This document shows positions 8,773 through 17,559 of a DNA stretch of 64,000 bases, in pieces. The notes below the pieces were generated by a model. It saw only the letters and a program-made list of their open reading frames with translations, had not been told where the DNA came from and made no database searches. Position numbers and translations under genes: made by a program. Positions within the stretch are counted from its first letter, which is position 1; every line of letters starts with the position of its first letter. Source of the stretch: Chitinophaga rupis (lineage in GTDB: Bacteria > Bacteroidota > Bacteroidia > Chitinophagales > Chitinophagaceae); contig NZ_FOBB01000011.1 of the NCBI RefSeq assembly GCF_900109685.1, positions 1 through 64,000 of the forward strand, written 5' to 3'.

Positions 8773-9279
8773 TTATTGATTTACATAATTGGCGGGGTTC
8801 AATGCTGCCGGCGACCATTGCTTCAGCATTTCCAGCACCTTTTGTTTATCATAGCTATCCGCCGATTCCAGCAGGCCGCTGTTCTGCGTATGCAGCCGGT
8901 TACCTTTATCATCCAGTATCACCAGCACCGGAAAGCCAAAACGCTGCGGGTAACCCAGCTTTTGCAGGATGGGCAGGTTCTTGTTCTCCTTGCTGTAATT
9001 CAGGTGATAAACTATGTAATTCTTTTGCACGGCGGCGGTTAGCTCCGCATCGTCATGTACAAACTTGTACAGTCTTTTGCACCAGATGCACCAGTTACCG
9101 CCTATTTGTAATAATACATATTTATGCTCCTTAGCCGCCTGTTGGGTTACCTTCTCCAGATCAGCGGATGCATTGGCGGCAGGGTTGTAAATATGTTCCA
9201 GGTCCAGCGGGGCCTGGGCCTTAAGCACCGGTAGCTGTAACAGCAAACAGGCGCTGCAGATCCAAAAGAGCTTCATCAT
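8773..9279 (-). CDS. Thioredoxin-fold protein, exported
   Basis: A 168-aa protein with a signal peptide (cleavage near LKAQAP, residue about 22). It has a thioredoxin-like domain with the redox motif WCIWC in GGNWCIWCKRL (about residues 69-75), preceded by KEHKYVLLQIGG and followed by the cis-proline region FGFPVLVILDDKG. It is probably a periplasmic thiol-disulfide protein of the thioredoxin_7/DsbD-gamma type. It lies 50 nt after ppk1 and 8 nt before the DUF4442 gene, so it probably shares their transcript. Confidence 0.88.
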   Translation of the reverse strand: MMKLFWICSACLLLQLPVLKAQAPLDLEHIYNPAANASADLEKVTQQAAKEHKYVLLQIGGNWCIWCKRLYKFVHDDAELTAAVQKNYIVYHLNYSKENKNLPILQKLGYPQRFGFPVLVILDDKGNRLHTQNSGLLESADSYDKQKVLEMLKQWSPAALNPANYVNQ

Positions 9280-9329
9280 ATCCCAATTTAAGAAAAGGCA
9301 CGCATATGTAGGTATTAATTGCCGGGGTA

Positions 9330-11405
9330 TTATGCCGGGTTACTTAACGACATGGTATAGGCATGGATAGCCGTTTGCGCATTCACGCCCGGCCCTTCTG
9401 CCGGTGCAGGTACCGGTATATTCTGAATGTTGGCATCCAGCCTTACGGCATTGGTATTATCTGCCAGCTGCAGGCGTATGATCTCTTTGGCCTGCTGCTG
9501 TAAAGCGGCATCGTATAAAGGAAAGCATACTTCAATGCGCCGGTGCAGGTTACGGTTCATCCAGTCGGCGGAGCCCATGTAAACCTCTTCCCGGCCGCTG
9601 TTATGGAAAATGAATACGCGGGCATGTTCCAGGAAACGATCTACTATACGCGTTACCGTTATATTCACACTTTCCGGCAGCTCGGGGCGCAGGCAGCAAA
9701 TGCTGCGCACGATCAGCTGCACCTGTACACCTGCCTGCCCGGCTTCATACAGCTTGGCAATCATTTGTTTTTCCTGCAGGTTATTGAGCTTAATGGTAAT
9801 GCGTGCTTCCTTACCTGCTTTGGCATTTTCAATTTCACGGTCAATGAGCTCCGTAAAGCGGCCCACCAGGTTAAACTGGGCCACCAGCAGGTGCTTAAAG
9901 GTCATAAAGCCATACTCCTTCGGCTGCTCCCGGCTTTGCAGATACAGGAACAGCAGCTCCATTTCCCGGGTAATATCCGGATGGGCCGTCAGCAGCACAT
10001 GATCTGTATAAAAACGGGCGGTGCTTTCATTAAAGTTACCGGTGGCCATCAGCCCCATATAATCCCACTGGTGGCCGCGTTTGCGTTTTACCAGCGCGGT
10101 TTTGGCATGCACCTTCAGCCCGGGTATGCTGTATACGATCTTTACCCCGGCTTCCTTCATTTTTTTAGACCAGCGGATGTTGTTCTCCTCATCAAACCTG
10201 GCTTTTAATTCCACGAACACGGTTACCTGCTTGCCGTTACGGGCGGCGCTGATCAAGGCGCTGGCTATCAGGGAGCCGGAGGCTATGCGGTATAAAGTAA
10301 CATAGATCTCCCGCACATCCGGGTCGGCGGCGGCTTCATTAAAAAAACGCAGTATATAATCATACCGCTGGTAAGGCACATGCAGCAATACATCCTGCTG
10401 CATAACGGCATCCCATATACGCGGTGCATTTTCCAGCACCGGCACCCTTGCAGGGGGCAGCTTGCCATAGGTAAGCGCAGGCGCTTTAACAGGCATGGGC
10501 AGGTCTGCCAGGTCTTTCAGGTTATGATAACAGCCGCCGGCTACCGGCTCGCCGGGTTGTATGTTAAAGTAGGCTACCAGGTAGTGCAGGGCAGCTTCCG
10601 GTATAGCGGCATCATACAAAAAGCGGGTGGGAATACCCAGCTCTCTTTTTTTGATCATGGTTTCCACCTGCTCCAGCACATCCCCTTTCAGCTCGTTCAT
10701 ATCTGCTTCTGCGTCCCGGGTTATTTTAATGCTATAACAGCCGGTAACGGTATATTCCGGGAACAGGAAGCTGATGTTTTCGCGGATCACATCATCCAGC
10801 ATGGCAATGTAATACACATCCTCCTGCGGGGGCAGCTCCATAAAACGGGGCAGGTGCTGGCTGGGAATATTTACTACTGCGTAGCGCTGCTTATCCGGGT
10901 TGTCATCCGGCGTAAGGGTTACTACCAGGTACAGCATATTATTTTCCAGGAAAAAATTCTGTTTGCGGTGCAGCCATACGGGCTGCAGGTAAGCCAATGC
11001 CCGGGTAAGGAAATATTCTTTGAGGAAGGGATGGTGTACTTCCGGTATGGCTTCTTTATAATATAAATGTACCTGCTGACGGTTCAGCTCCGGCAGCAGG
11101 GTTTGCGTTAGTATAGAACCAAATTCCTGCTGCTGTCGGTCTATTTCATGCTGTATGGCATGCAGTGTTTCTTCAGATACAGGCTCCTCCCCTGCTACGC
11201 CGGGATCTTTCCTTAACAGGTGGTTTACGGCCTGCACGGCGGGCATACGTACACGGAAAAACTCATCGAGGTTAGAAGAAAAAATGGACAGGAAACGAAT
11301 ACGTTCGTATAAGGGTACCCGTTGGTCTTTGGCCATGCATAACACCCGATAGTTAAATGAAAGCCAGCTCAGATCACGATCGTATAAAGGAACTTCGATT
11401 GCCAT
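9330..11405 (-). CDS. ppk1: Polyphosphate kinase 1
   Basis: A 691-aa enzyme that reversibly transfers the gamma phosphate of ATP to polyphosphate. The N-terminal domain opens with the family hallmark DRDLSWLSFNYRVL. The autophosphorylated histidine is in GLKVHAKTALVKR (about residue 433), and the second conserved histidine is in the LEHARVFIFHN segment (about 592), matching His435 and His592 of the E. coli enzyme. Length is typical. It sits 65 nt downstream of the HD-PycTM gene in the same orientation, with a heptamer array in between. This pairing hints at a link to nucleotide or stringent-type signalling, which is an inference. Confidence 0.97.
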   Translation of the reverse strand: MAIEVPLYDRDLSWLSFNYRVLCMAKDQRVPLYERIRFLSIFSSNLDEFFRVRMPAVQAVNHLLRKDPGVAGEEPVSEETLHAIQHEIDRQQQEFGSILTQTLLPELNRQQVHLYYKEAIPEVHHPFLKEYFLTRALAYLQPVWLHRKQNFFLENNMLYLVVTLTPDDNPDKQRYAVVNIPSQHLPRFMELPPQEDVYYIAMLDDVIRENISFLFPEYTVTGCYSIKITRDAEADMNELKGDVLEQVETMIKKRELGIPTRFLYDAAIPEAALHYLVAYFNIQPGEPVAGGCYHNLKDLADLPMPVKAPALTYGKLPPARVPVLENAPRIWDAVMQQDVLLHVPYQRYDYILRFFNEAAADPDVREIYVTLYRIASGSLIASALISAARNGKQVTVFVELKARFDEENNIRWSKKMKEAGVKIVYSIPGLKVHAKTALVKRKRGHQWDYMGLMATGNFNESTARFYTDHVLLTAHPDITREMELLFLYLQSREQPKEYGFMTFKHLLVAQFNLVGRFTELIDREIENAKAGKEARITIKLNNLQEKQMIAKLYEAGQAGVQVQLIVRSICCLRPELPESVNITVTRIVDRFLEHARVFIFHNSGREEVYMGSADWMNRNLHRRIEVCFPLYDAALQQQAKEIIRLQLADNTNAVRLDANIQNIPVPAPAEGPGVNAQTAIHAYTMSLSNPA

Positions 11406-11407
11406 GC

Positions 11408-11440
11408 AAAGTAAAAAGTAAAAAAGTAAAAATTAAAAAT
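11408..11440. repeat. Heptamer array AAAGTAA/AAATTAA just before ppk1
   Basis: Units AAAGTAA, AAAGTAA, AAAAGTAA and AAATTAA abut the ppk1 start codon (three bases away) and therefore lie in its 5' untranslated region. Nearly the same sequence recurs at 22231-22264 and, inverted, at 22294-22324. Confidence 0.75.
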
Positions 11441-11470
11441 GGAGCGGATGGCTTCACCTTTCATGCTTCA

Positions 11471-12742
11471 CTACTCCTTTACCGGGAAGAAAATAACTGC
11501 AATAATGAAGGCCATTACGGAAATGATGAGCCCAAACATAAAGATGTTGTAGGCGATACGCAGCAGGCGGTATTTCTGTCCCAGCACCACGCCCAGGTGA
11601 TAAATATCCTGGATCATGCTGCCATACAGGAAATCGGCATCCTGCATCATTTGCTGCATACCCCAGCTATATTCTTCCAGGCCCATGCCATGGAAGTTGC
11701 CAAAGAACAACAGGTTGGTTTTTTTCTTTTCAATATCCTCCCGGGTAAAACGGCCCTGTGTAATATTGGGCCGGGTGGCCAGCACGGAATATATGATGGT
11801 AACTACGCTGGTGGCCAGCAGTATAAAGGAGGGTATGATCAGGTTTGGGTTATCTTCCAGCTTACGCAGGAGTACTGATAACAGGATGGAGATGATAATA
11901 GAGTTGGTGGAGATCATGATATGCGCCTTGCTGTCGGCCATGGAGCTCAACCGGATATGATTGGTGGAGGTCATGCGGAACATGGTTTCAATACCTCTGT
12001 CCGGCTTCTTGGGCTTTTTCTCCTTTTCCTGCTCTTTATCTTTCTCCTTGTCTTTTTCTTTTTTGTCTTTTTCTTTATGTGTAGCCACTGCTTCGTTGTT
12101 ATGTATGATCTGTAAAGGTTCTCCGTCCTCTGACTTTTTCTCCAGCTTGCGCCGCAGCCAGCGGATGTTCTCATCTTTCTGCTGTTTGTTCAGCACGCGG
12201 CAATAATCTGTAAAATACTGGTGGCCTTCCAGGAACAGGAGGTTATTGGCCGTCCAGGTAACGCCGGGTATATGCTGGCCTGTAACCGCTTCGGTTTCCT
12301 GCCGCATTAATTTACTACGTTCCTTATAATGTTTGGAGCCCAGGTGGAACAGGTCTGCATCACATACGATCTCCTGCAACAGGTTATGCGGCGACTGGGG
12401 CATTTTAGTAGCCATAATACAATCCACCACCTGCTGCTGTACGGGCGCCGGTACCTGCCGGCTGTTCATAAATTCCCGGGCCATGGCGGCGCCGTTCTCT
12501 TCATGTTCTTTGGACTGGCCCATTAAATAACCTGTATCATGGAACCAGGCGGCTATCATTACTACCATCAGGTCCTGTTCCTGCAACCGGTAATGAGAAG
12601 CTATCTGGTCCGCTGCCTGTACTACCTGCTGGGTATGCAGTAAGTTATGATAAACCAGGTTTGGATGCGGATGTTGCTGATATTGTGTCTTAACATATTG
12701 GCCGGCTGCTTCAATGAGAGAACCTGTTTGCATAAATAACAA
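11471..12742 (-). CDS. HD-domain phosphohydrolase fused to a Pycsar-effector-like membrane domain (PycTM)
   Basis: A 423-aa fusion. Residues about 10-190 form an HD domain, with metal-ligand motifs YHNLLHTQQVV (about 31-41) and AAWFHDTGYL (about 66-75). A highly charged Lys/Glu linker (about 215-247) follows. The C-terminal 165 residues match the PycTM family (formerly DUF5706), with the signature RLSSMADSKAHIMISTNSI and three hydrophobic segments near 277-296, 302-325 and 395-420. PycTM proteins are effectors of Pycsar anti-phage systems that respond to cyclic pyrimidine nucleotides. The HD fold could hydrolyse such a nucleotide or (p)ppGpp. No uridylate or cytidylate cyclase lies nearby, so a housekeeping role next to ppk1 is as likely as defence. 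Confidence 0.85.
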   Translation of the reverse strand: MLFMQTGSLIEAAGQYVKTQYQQHPHPNLVYHNLLHTQQVVQAADQIASHYRLQEQDLMVVMIAAWFHDTGYLMGQSKEHEENGAAMAREFMNSRQVPAPVQQQVVDCIMATKMPQSPHNLLQEIVCDADLFHLGSKHYKERSKLMRQETEAVTGQHIPGVTWTANNLLFLEGHQYFTDYCRVLNKQQKDENIRWLRRKLEKKSEDGEPLQIIHNNEAVATHKEKDKKEKDKEKDKEQEKEKKPKKPDRGIETMFRMTSTNHIRLSSMADSKAHIMISTNSIIISILLSVLLRKLEDNPNLIIPSFILLATSVVTIIYSVLATRPNITQGRFTREDIEKKKTNLLFFGNFHGMGLEEYSWGMQQMMQDADFLYGSMIQDIYHLGVVLGQKYRLLRIAYNIFMFGLIISVMAFIIAVIFFPVKE

Positions 12743-12890
12743 TTCTGAAGAACAGCAAGTTACTGCATTTTTGATTTAAATTTACCCGTAAATTGAAGAA
12801 CCGCCTTAACGCCTAACGCCCAATGTTGCACGCTAACCCGTAGTTACGGCGGCATTCATGTTAAGCATAGGGCATAAGCATTCATGTATT

Positions 12891-13736
12891 ATGAGCGTAC
12901 GCCTTACCCTGATATTATCATTGGCCTTTATTTCCTGTAATGCCTTCAGTGACCGGCAGGACCGCAAATATCAATCCCCCAAGGGCTATAAACTTACGGA
13001 ACCTCACCGGTACCGTGTCAGGGAGTCTATGCAGGAAATATCCGGTATTGTGCTGAACCCCGATGAGCGCCATATTTACTCCATTAATGATGAACAGGGT
13101 AAAATATTTGATATTGATGTAAATACGGATAAGCCCTACCCTACCACCAAATTCGGCAAAAGCGGTGATTATGAGGACCTGGTGAAAACCAACAAGGGCT
13201 GGTTTGTGCTTAAAAGCAACGGTATCCTGTTCCATATACATGATATGTTCACGGACAGCGTATCTGCCACCGAATACAAGTTCTCCAAAAAAGGCAAGCA
13301 GGAATTTGAAAGCGTTTATGTGGATACCCCTTCCAACAGCGTAATCATGATCTGTAAAGATTGCCCGGAAGATAAGAACGAATCTGTGTCCAGCGCCTAC
13401 CGCTTCCGGCTGGATAACATGGAGTTTGATAAGGAAGCTGCCTACCGCCTGAGCGTGGATGATATCGAAAGGCTGGCAGGTATTGAGATCAACCATTTCC
13501 GGCCTTCTGCCGCAGCCATGCACCCCATAGAGCATCGTTTGTACATTATATCCTCTATTAACCGCCTGCTGGTAATTGCCAGCCGGGAGGGCAAGATACA
13601 GGAGGTATACCACCTGAAGCATAAGCTGTTCAATCAACCGGAAGGCATTTCCTTTGCACCCAACGGGGATATGTATGTTTCAAATGAGGCAGGAGACGGT
13701 GTTGCGGACATTTTAAAGTTCAGCTACAAACCATAA
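12891..13736 (+). CDS. SdiA-regulated-like beta-propeller lipoprotein
   Basis: Predicted 281-aa lipoprotein whose signal peptide ends in a lipobox-like AFISC, so the mature protein would be membrane-anchored at Cys16. The rest resembles the SdiA-regulated/NHL-type propeller family: EISGIVLNPDERHIYSIND near the start and QPEGISFAPNGDMYVSNEA near the end. A start at 12858 (11 residues longer) is possible, but 12891 gives a more typical signal length. The gene is divergent from the HD-PycTM gene. Ligand and role are unknown. Confidence 0.8.
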   Translation: MSVRLTLILSLAFISCNAFSDRQDRKYQSPKGYKLTEPHRYRVRESMQEISGIVLNPDERHIYSINDEQGKIFDIDVNTDKPYPTTKFGKSGDYEDLVKTNKGWFVLKSNGILFHIHDMFTDSVSATEYKFSKKGKQEFESVYVDTPSNSVIMICKDCPEDKNESVSSAYRFRLDNMEFDKEAAYRLSVDDIERLAGIEINHFRPSAAAMHPIEHRLYIISSINRLLVIASREGKIQEVYHLKHKLFNQPEGISFAPNGDMYVSNEAGDGVADILKFSYKP

Positions 13737-13772
13737 TCATACACCGGAAACATTAATTAATTCATCGAAAAA

Positions 13773-13795
13773 CTAAGGTTGGTGTACGACCTTAG
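13773..13795. other. Small hairpin after the propeller lipoprotein
   Basis: CTAAGGT and ACCTTAG form a 7-bp stem with a 9-nt loop, 37 nt after the stop codon. No T-run follows, so it is only a weak terminator candidate or a 5' element of the next gene. Confidence 0.3.
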
Positions 13796-13836
13796 CTATT
13801 GATGCCAACCAACGTATCGCTTAAAACCAACATCCC

Positions 13837-16800
13837 ATGCTGCGGAAATTTACCTTATTGTTGATAGCTGCCGGCTGTAGCGCTTTAGCGCATGCACAGA
13901 CGGATAGCGTATTGCAACGTATTATACTGATAGGCGATGCAGGCGAGCTGCACCAGGATGGCCACAACCCGGTGGTGGATGCCGTGCGTAAGCAATTCAA
14001 TATGCAGGATGCGCGTAATACCGTGCTTTACCTGGGCGATAACGTATACCCGTATGGGTTACCCGATGAAACGGCGCCCCGTTACCCCCTTTCCAAAGAA
14101 ATACTGGATTACCAGGTGAACCTGGTGCGTAACCAGGCCGCACAGGCCATTTTTGTTCCCGGCAACCACGATTGGGCCAAAGGCAAGCCCAATGGCTGGG
14201 AAACCATCCTCAATGAACAGCAGTATGTGGATGGCCAGCAGCTGCCCAATGTGCGTTTTTTGCCGCAGGATGGCTGCCCGGGCCCGGTAGAAGTGCACAT
14301 TAGCGATAATGTAACCCTGATCGTAATGGATAGTGAATGGTGGCTGTTCCCATATGCCAAACCGGGCGCCAGCTCAGCCTGCGACTGCAAGGATAAGGTA
14401 GAGGTGATGGCCGCCCTGCATGATATTGTGAACCGTAATGCCGGTAAGCTGCTGGTATTTGCCACCCACCACCCTTTGCGCAGCCATGGCATACATGGTG
14501 GTTACTACACCATTAAACAGCATATTTTCCCCTTTACCGACCTGAAGCCCTCCTTATACATACCGCTGCCGGTAATAGGTTCCATTTATCCGCTGGCCCG
14601 CGGCGTGTTTGGCAGCATACAGGACCTGCCCCACCCGGAGTACCAGCAAATGGTAAAAGGTATTGAAGAAGCTTTTAAAGGCCATGGGCCCTCTGTATTT
14701 GTGGCCGGCCATGACCATGCACTGCAGCTGCTGCAGGATGGGCAGGATTATTACGTGGTAAGCGGCAGCGGCGCCAAGCAGGACCGGGTGAAGATGGGCA
14801 AAAACTCCAAATACGCTACTTCCGGCAATGGCTTTAGTGCCCTGGAACTTATGCAGGACGGTACTTTGCGCATACAGTACTACCTGGTTGACAAGCTGCC
14901 CCAGCCTGTATATGCAGCCAACCTGTTTAACATACAAACTATAAAACGTGCAGCCGTTTCCGGTACCCCGGCATCCGCATTGCCGGCAGCCATTAAAGTG
15001 GCCGCTGATACGCGGTATGAAAAAGCCAGCAGCCTGCAGCGTTTCTGGTTAGGCAATAACTACCGCAACGTATGGGCTGCCCCGCTGAACTTCCCGGTAT
15101 TTGACATTCATAAGGAAAAAGACGGCCTGAAAATACTGAAGCGCGGCGGCGGCATGCAAACCCGCTCCCTGCGGCTGGAGGATAAGGAAGGAAATGAATG
15201 GGTATTGCGCTCGCTGAAAAAAGACCCGCGCAATGCGCTGCCGGAAGAGCTGCGGCAAACCGTGGCCCTGGAAGTGGTGCAGGACCAGATCTCTGCCTCC
15301 AACCCCTATGCGCCGCCGGTAGTAAGCGCCCTGGCCGAAGCTGCGGGCGTACCACATGCCAACCCCACCTTTGTATACCTGCCGAAAGATACTTCCCTGG
15401 GAATATATGAAAATGATTTTGGGGGCGATATGTACCTGTTTGAAGAGCGGGAGCCGGTAAAGGATAAAACCTATAACACCGAAAAACTGCTGGACCAGCT
15501 GCAAAGCGATAATGATAACCGTGTGGACCAGGAAGCAGTATTACATGCCCGCCTGCTGGATATACTGATAGGCGACTGGGACCGCCATGACGACCAATGG
15601 CGCTGGGGCGTAGTGAAAAAAGGAAAAGACAAGGGTAAAGATTTTTATCCCATTCCCCGCGACCGCGACCAGGCCTTTTTTGTGAATGAAGGCGTATTGC
15701 CCCGCATAGCCTCCCGGCGCTGGATCATGCCGAAGTTCCAGGGCTTCCGCGCACACTTCCAGGATATTGAAGGCCTGGGCTTTAATGCCCGCTATTTTGA
15801 CCGCTCTTTCCTGAACACTTTGGAGCAGGATGACTGGCAGCAGCATGCCCACCAGCTGGTACAGCAAATGAGCGACAGCGTACTACAGGATGCGGTGCAC
15901 CATTTCCCGGATACCGTACGCCTGCTGGCAGGCGACAAAACCATTGCCGGGTTAAAAGGCCGCCGCGATGTGCTGGAAAAAGAAGGATTGAAATACTACC
16001 GTTTCCTTTCCAAAGAAGTGGATATACCCGGCACCAAGAAAAATGAGCTGTTCTCCATTCAAAAATTAGCTGACGGGCAGGTGGCTGTAACCAGCTATAA
16101 GATCAGCAAAAGCGGGGAAACAGCGCAACCCATTTATTCCCGCACCTTTGATCCGGATGTTACCAAAGAGGTGCGTGTATTTGGCATGGGCGGTAATGAC
16201 CGTTTTGTAGTAACGGGGCAAAACAGCACGCCTATACGCATTCGCTTAATTGGCGGTAAAAATGAAGATACTTATGTGGACAGCTCCGGCACCGGTGGCA
16301 AACGGATACTGATATACGATCTGAAAGAAGGCAAGGATAGCTTTGACCTGAACCGTAATGATAAACGTATGCTCTCCTCCAACCCGGATGTGATCCGTTA
16401 CAACCGGATGGCGTTTAAATACGATAAGCTGATGCCGCTGGCTACCGCCGCCTTTAATAAGGATGACGGGGTGCTGCTGGGGCTGGGCTTCCAGTACACC
16501 AAACAGGGGTTCCGTAAAGAGCCTTTTGCCGTACGGCATACCTTTACGGCCGGGCATGCGCTGGCTACCCAGGCATTCCAGTTCCGCTACCTGGGCGAGT
16601 TTACGGACTTTATTGGCAGCACAGACCTTACACTGGCGGCCAGCGCCAAAGCACCGCACAATACGACCAACTTCTTCGGGCTGGGTAATGAAACCGTGTT
16701 TGATGAAACCGGGGGGAAAGATATCTGGTACTACCGTTCCCGTTATAACCTGTATAATGCAGAGGCTTTGCTGAGAAGCAAGCTGGCTTCCAGGCTACAG

Positions 16801-17481
16801 TTCTTTTACGGCCCCAGCTTTACTTATTATGCGCTGGATAAAGATGAGAACAGCGACCGGTATGTAAGCAAGTTCCCCCAGAACGGGCTGGATTCCATAG
16901 GCGTGTATGCCACCAAACAATACGCCGGCCTGCGGGTGGGCTTGCAGATAGATACCCGTAATAATGATATACTGCCCTCCCGTGGTATCCTGTGGACCAC
17001 CAGCTTGTTTGGCAACCAGGGCCTGAACCAGGAGCAGCACCATTACCTGCAGCTGCAGTCAGATATGAGCATTTATACCAGCTTTAACCTGCCGGCCAAC
17101 CTGGTATTTGTAACCCGCTTTGGCGGCGGCGTTATATGGGGGCATTATGAATTTTTCCAGGCCATGATGCTGGGCGGCGTGCAAAACCTGCGTGGCTACC
17201 GCAATAACCGCTTTGCGGGCAATAGCATGGTGTACAACAATACAGAGCTGCGTCTGCGGCTGTTCCAGTTCCGCTCTTACCTGTTCCCCGCTACGGTGGG
17301 TTTAATTGCCTATAATGATGTGGGACGAGTATGGGCAAAAGGCGAAAGCTCCGGCACATGGCATGATGGGTATGGCGGCGGCTTATACTTCTCACCGGTG
17401 AATATGTTCATTATTACCGCTACAGTGGCTAACTCACCGGAAGGGCTGCTGCCTTACATTACATTTGGTTTCAAGTTCTAA
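13837..17481 (+). CDS. Giant exported fusion: metallophosphoesterase, kinase-like middle, outer-membrane beta-barrel
   Basis: A 1,214-aa protein with a signal peptide (ending near LAHAQ, residue about 21). Residues about 30-380 are a calcineurin-like phosphoesterase with the ligand set GDAGE, YLGDNVYP, GNHDW, THHPLRSHG and GHDHAL. Residues about 420-640 contain GIYENDFGGDMYLFEER, then LDILIGDWDRHDDQW (about 571-585) and IPRDRDQAF (about 607). This pattern resembles the catalytic loop and metal-binding Asp of HipA/FAM20/PI4K-like kinases. From about 860 to the end it is a surface-antigen (BamA/TamA-like) beta-barrel ending in an aromatic residue (FGFKF). The barrel would hold the enzymatic part at the outer membrane. 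The kinase-like assignment is mine and less sure than the two ends. Confidence 0.85.
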   Translation: MLRKFTLLLIAAGCSALAHAQTDSVLQRIILIGDAGELHQDGHNPVVDAVRKQFNMQDARNTVLYLGDNVYPYGLPDETAPRYPLSKEILDYQVNLVRNQAAQAIFVPGNHDWAKGKPNGWETILNEQQYVDGQQLPNVRFLPQDGCPGPVEVHISDNVTLIVMDSEWWLFPYAKPGASSACDCKDKVEVMAALHDIVNRNAGKLLVFATHHPLRSHGIHGGYYTIKQHIFPFTDLKPSLYIPLPVIGSIYPLARGVFGSIQDLPHPEYQQMVKGIEEAFKGHGPSVFVAGHDHALQLLQDGQDYYVVSGSGAKQDRVKMGKNSKYATSGNGFSALELMQDGTLRIQYYLVDKLPQPVYAANLFNIQTIKRAAVSGTPASALPAAIKVAADTRYEKASSLQRFWLGNNYRNVWAAPLNFPVFDIHKEKDGLKILKRGGGMQTRSLRLEDKEGNEWVLRSLKKDPRNALPEELRQTVALEVVQDQISASNPYAPPVVSALAEAAGVPHANPTFVYLPKDTSLGIYENDFGGDMYLFEEREPVKDKTYNTEKLLDQLQSDNDNRVDQEAVLHARLLDILIGDWDRHDDQWRWGVVKKGKDKGKDFYPIPRDRDQAFFVNEGVLPRIASRRWIMPKFQGFRAHFQDIEGLGFNARYFDRSFLNTLEQDDWQQHAHQLVQQMSDSVLQDAVHHFPDTVRLLAGDKTIAGLKGRRDVLEKEGLKYYRFLSKEVDIPGTKKNELFSIQKLADGQVAVTSYKISKSGETAQPIYSRTFDPDVTKEVRVFGMGGNDRFVVTGQNSTPIRIRLIGGKNEDTYVDSSGTGGKRILIYDLKEGKDSFDLNRNDKRMLSSNPDVIRYNRMAFKYDKLMPLATAAFNKDDGVLLGLGFQYTKQGFRKEPFAVRHTFTAGHALATQAFQFRYLGEFTDFIGSTDLTLAASAKAPHNTTNFFGLGNETVFDETGGKDIWYYRSRYNLYNAEALLRSKLASRLQFFYGPSFTYYALDKDENSDRYVSKFPQNGLDSIGVYATKQYAGLRVGLQIDTRNNDILPSRGILWTTSLFGNQGLNQEQHHYLQLQSDMSIYTSFNLPANLVFVTRFGGGVIWGHYEFFQAMMLGGVQNLRGYRNNRFAGNSMVYNNTELRLRLFQFRSYLFPATVGLIAYNDVGRVWAKGESSGTWHDGYGGGLYFSPVNMFIITATVANSPEGLLPYITFGFKF

Positions 17482-17499
17482 GCGCTTTATAAAATAACG

Positions 17500-17534
17500 A
17501 AGCCCCGTGCAGTATAAGCTACACGGGGCTTTTA
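17500..17534. terminator. Bidirectional terminator between convergent genes
   Basis: AAGCCCCGTG and CACGGGGCTT form a perfect 10-bp stem with a 12-nt loop, followed by a TTTTAATTT tract. It serves the giant fusion gene and possibly the convergent GAF gene. Confidence 0.85.
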
Positions 17535-17559
17535 ATTTATGGTGTATAACCAGCCTTCA

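Noticed and set aside
11471..12742. A complete Pycsar defence system
   Set aside because: Only an effector-like domain is present. No pyrimidine cyclase is encoded in the neighbouring genes, so I do not call a defence system.
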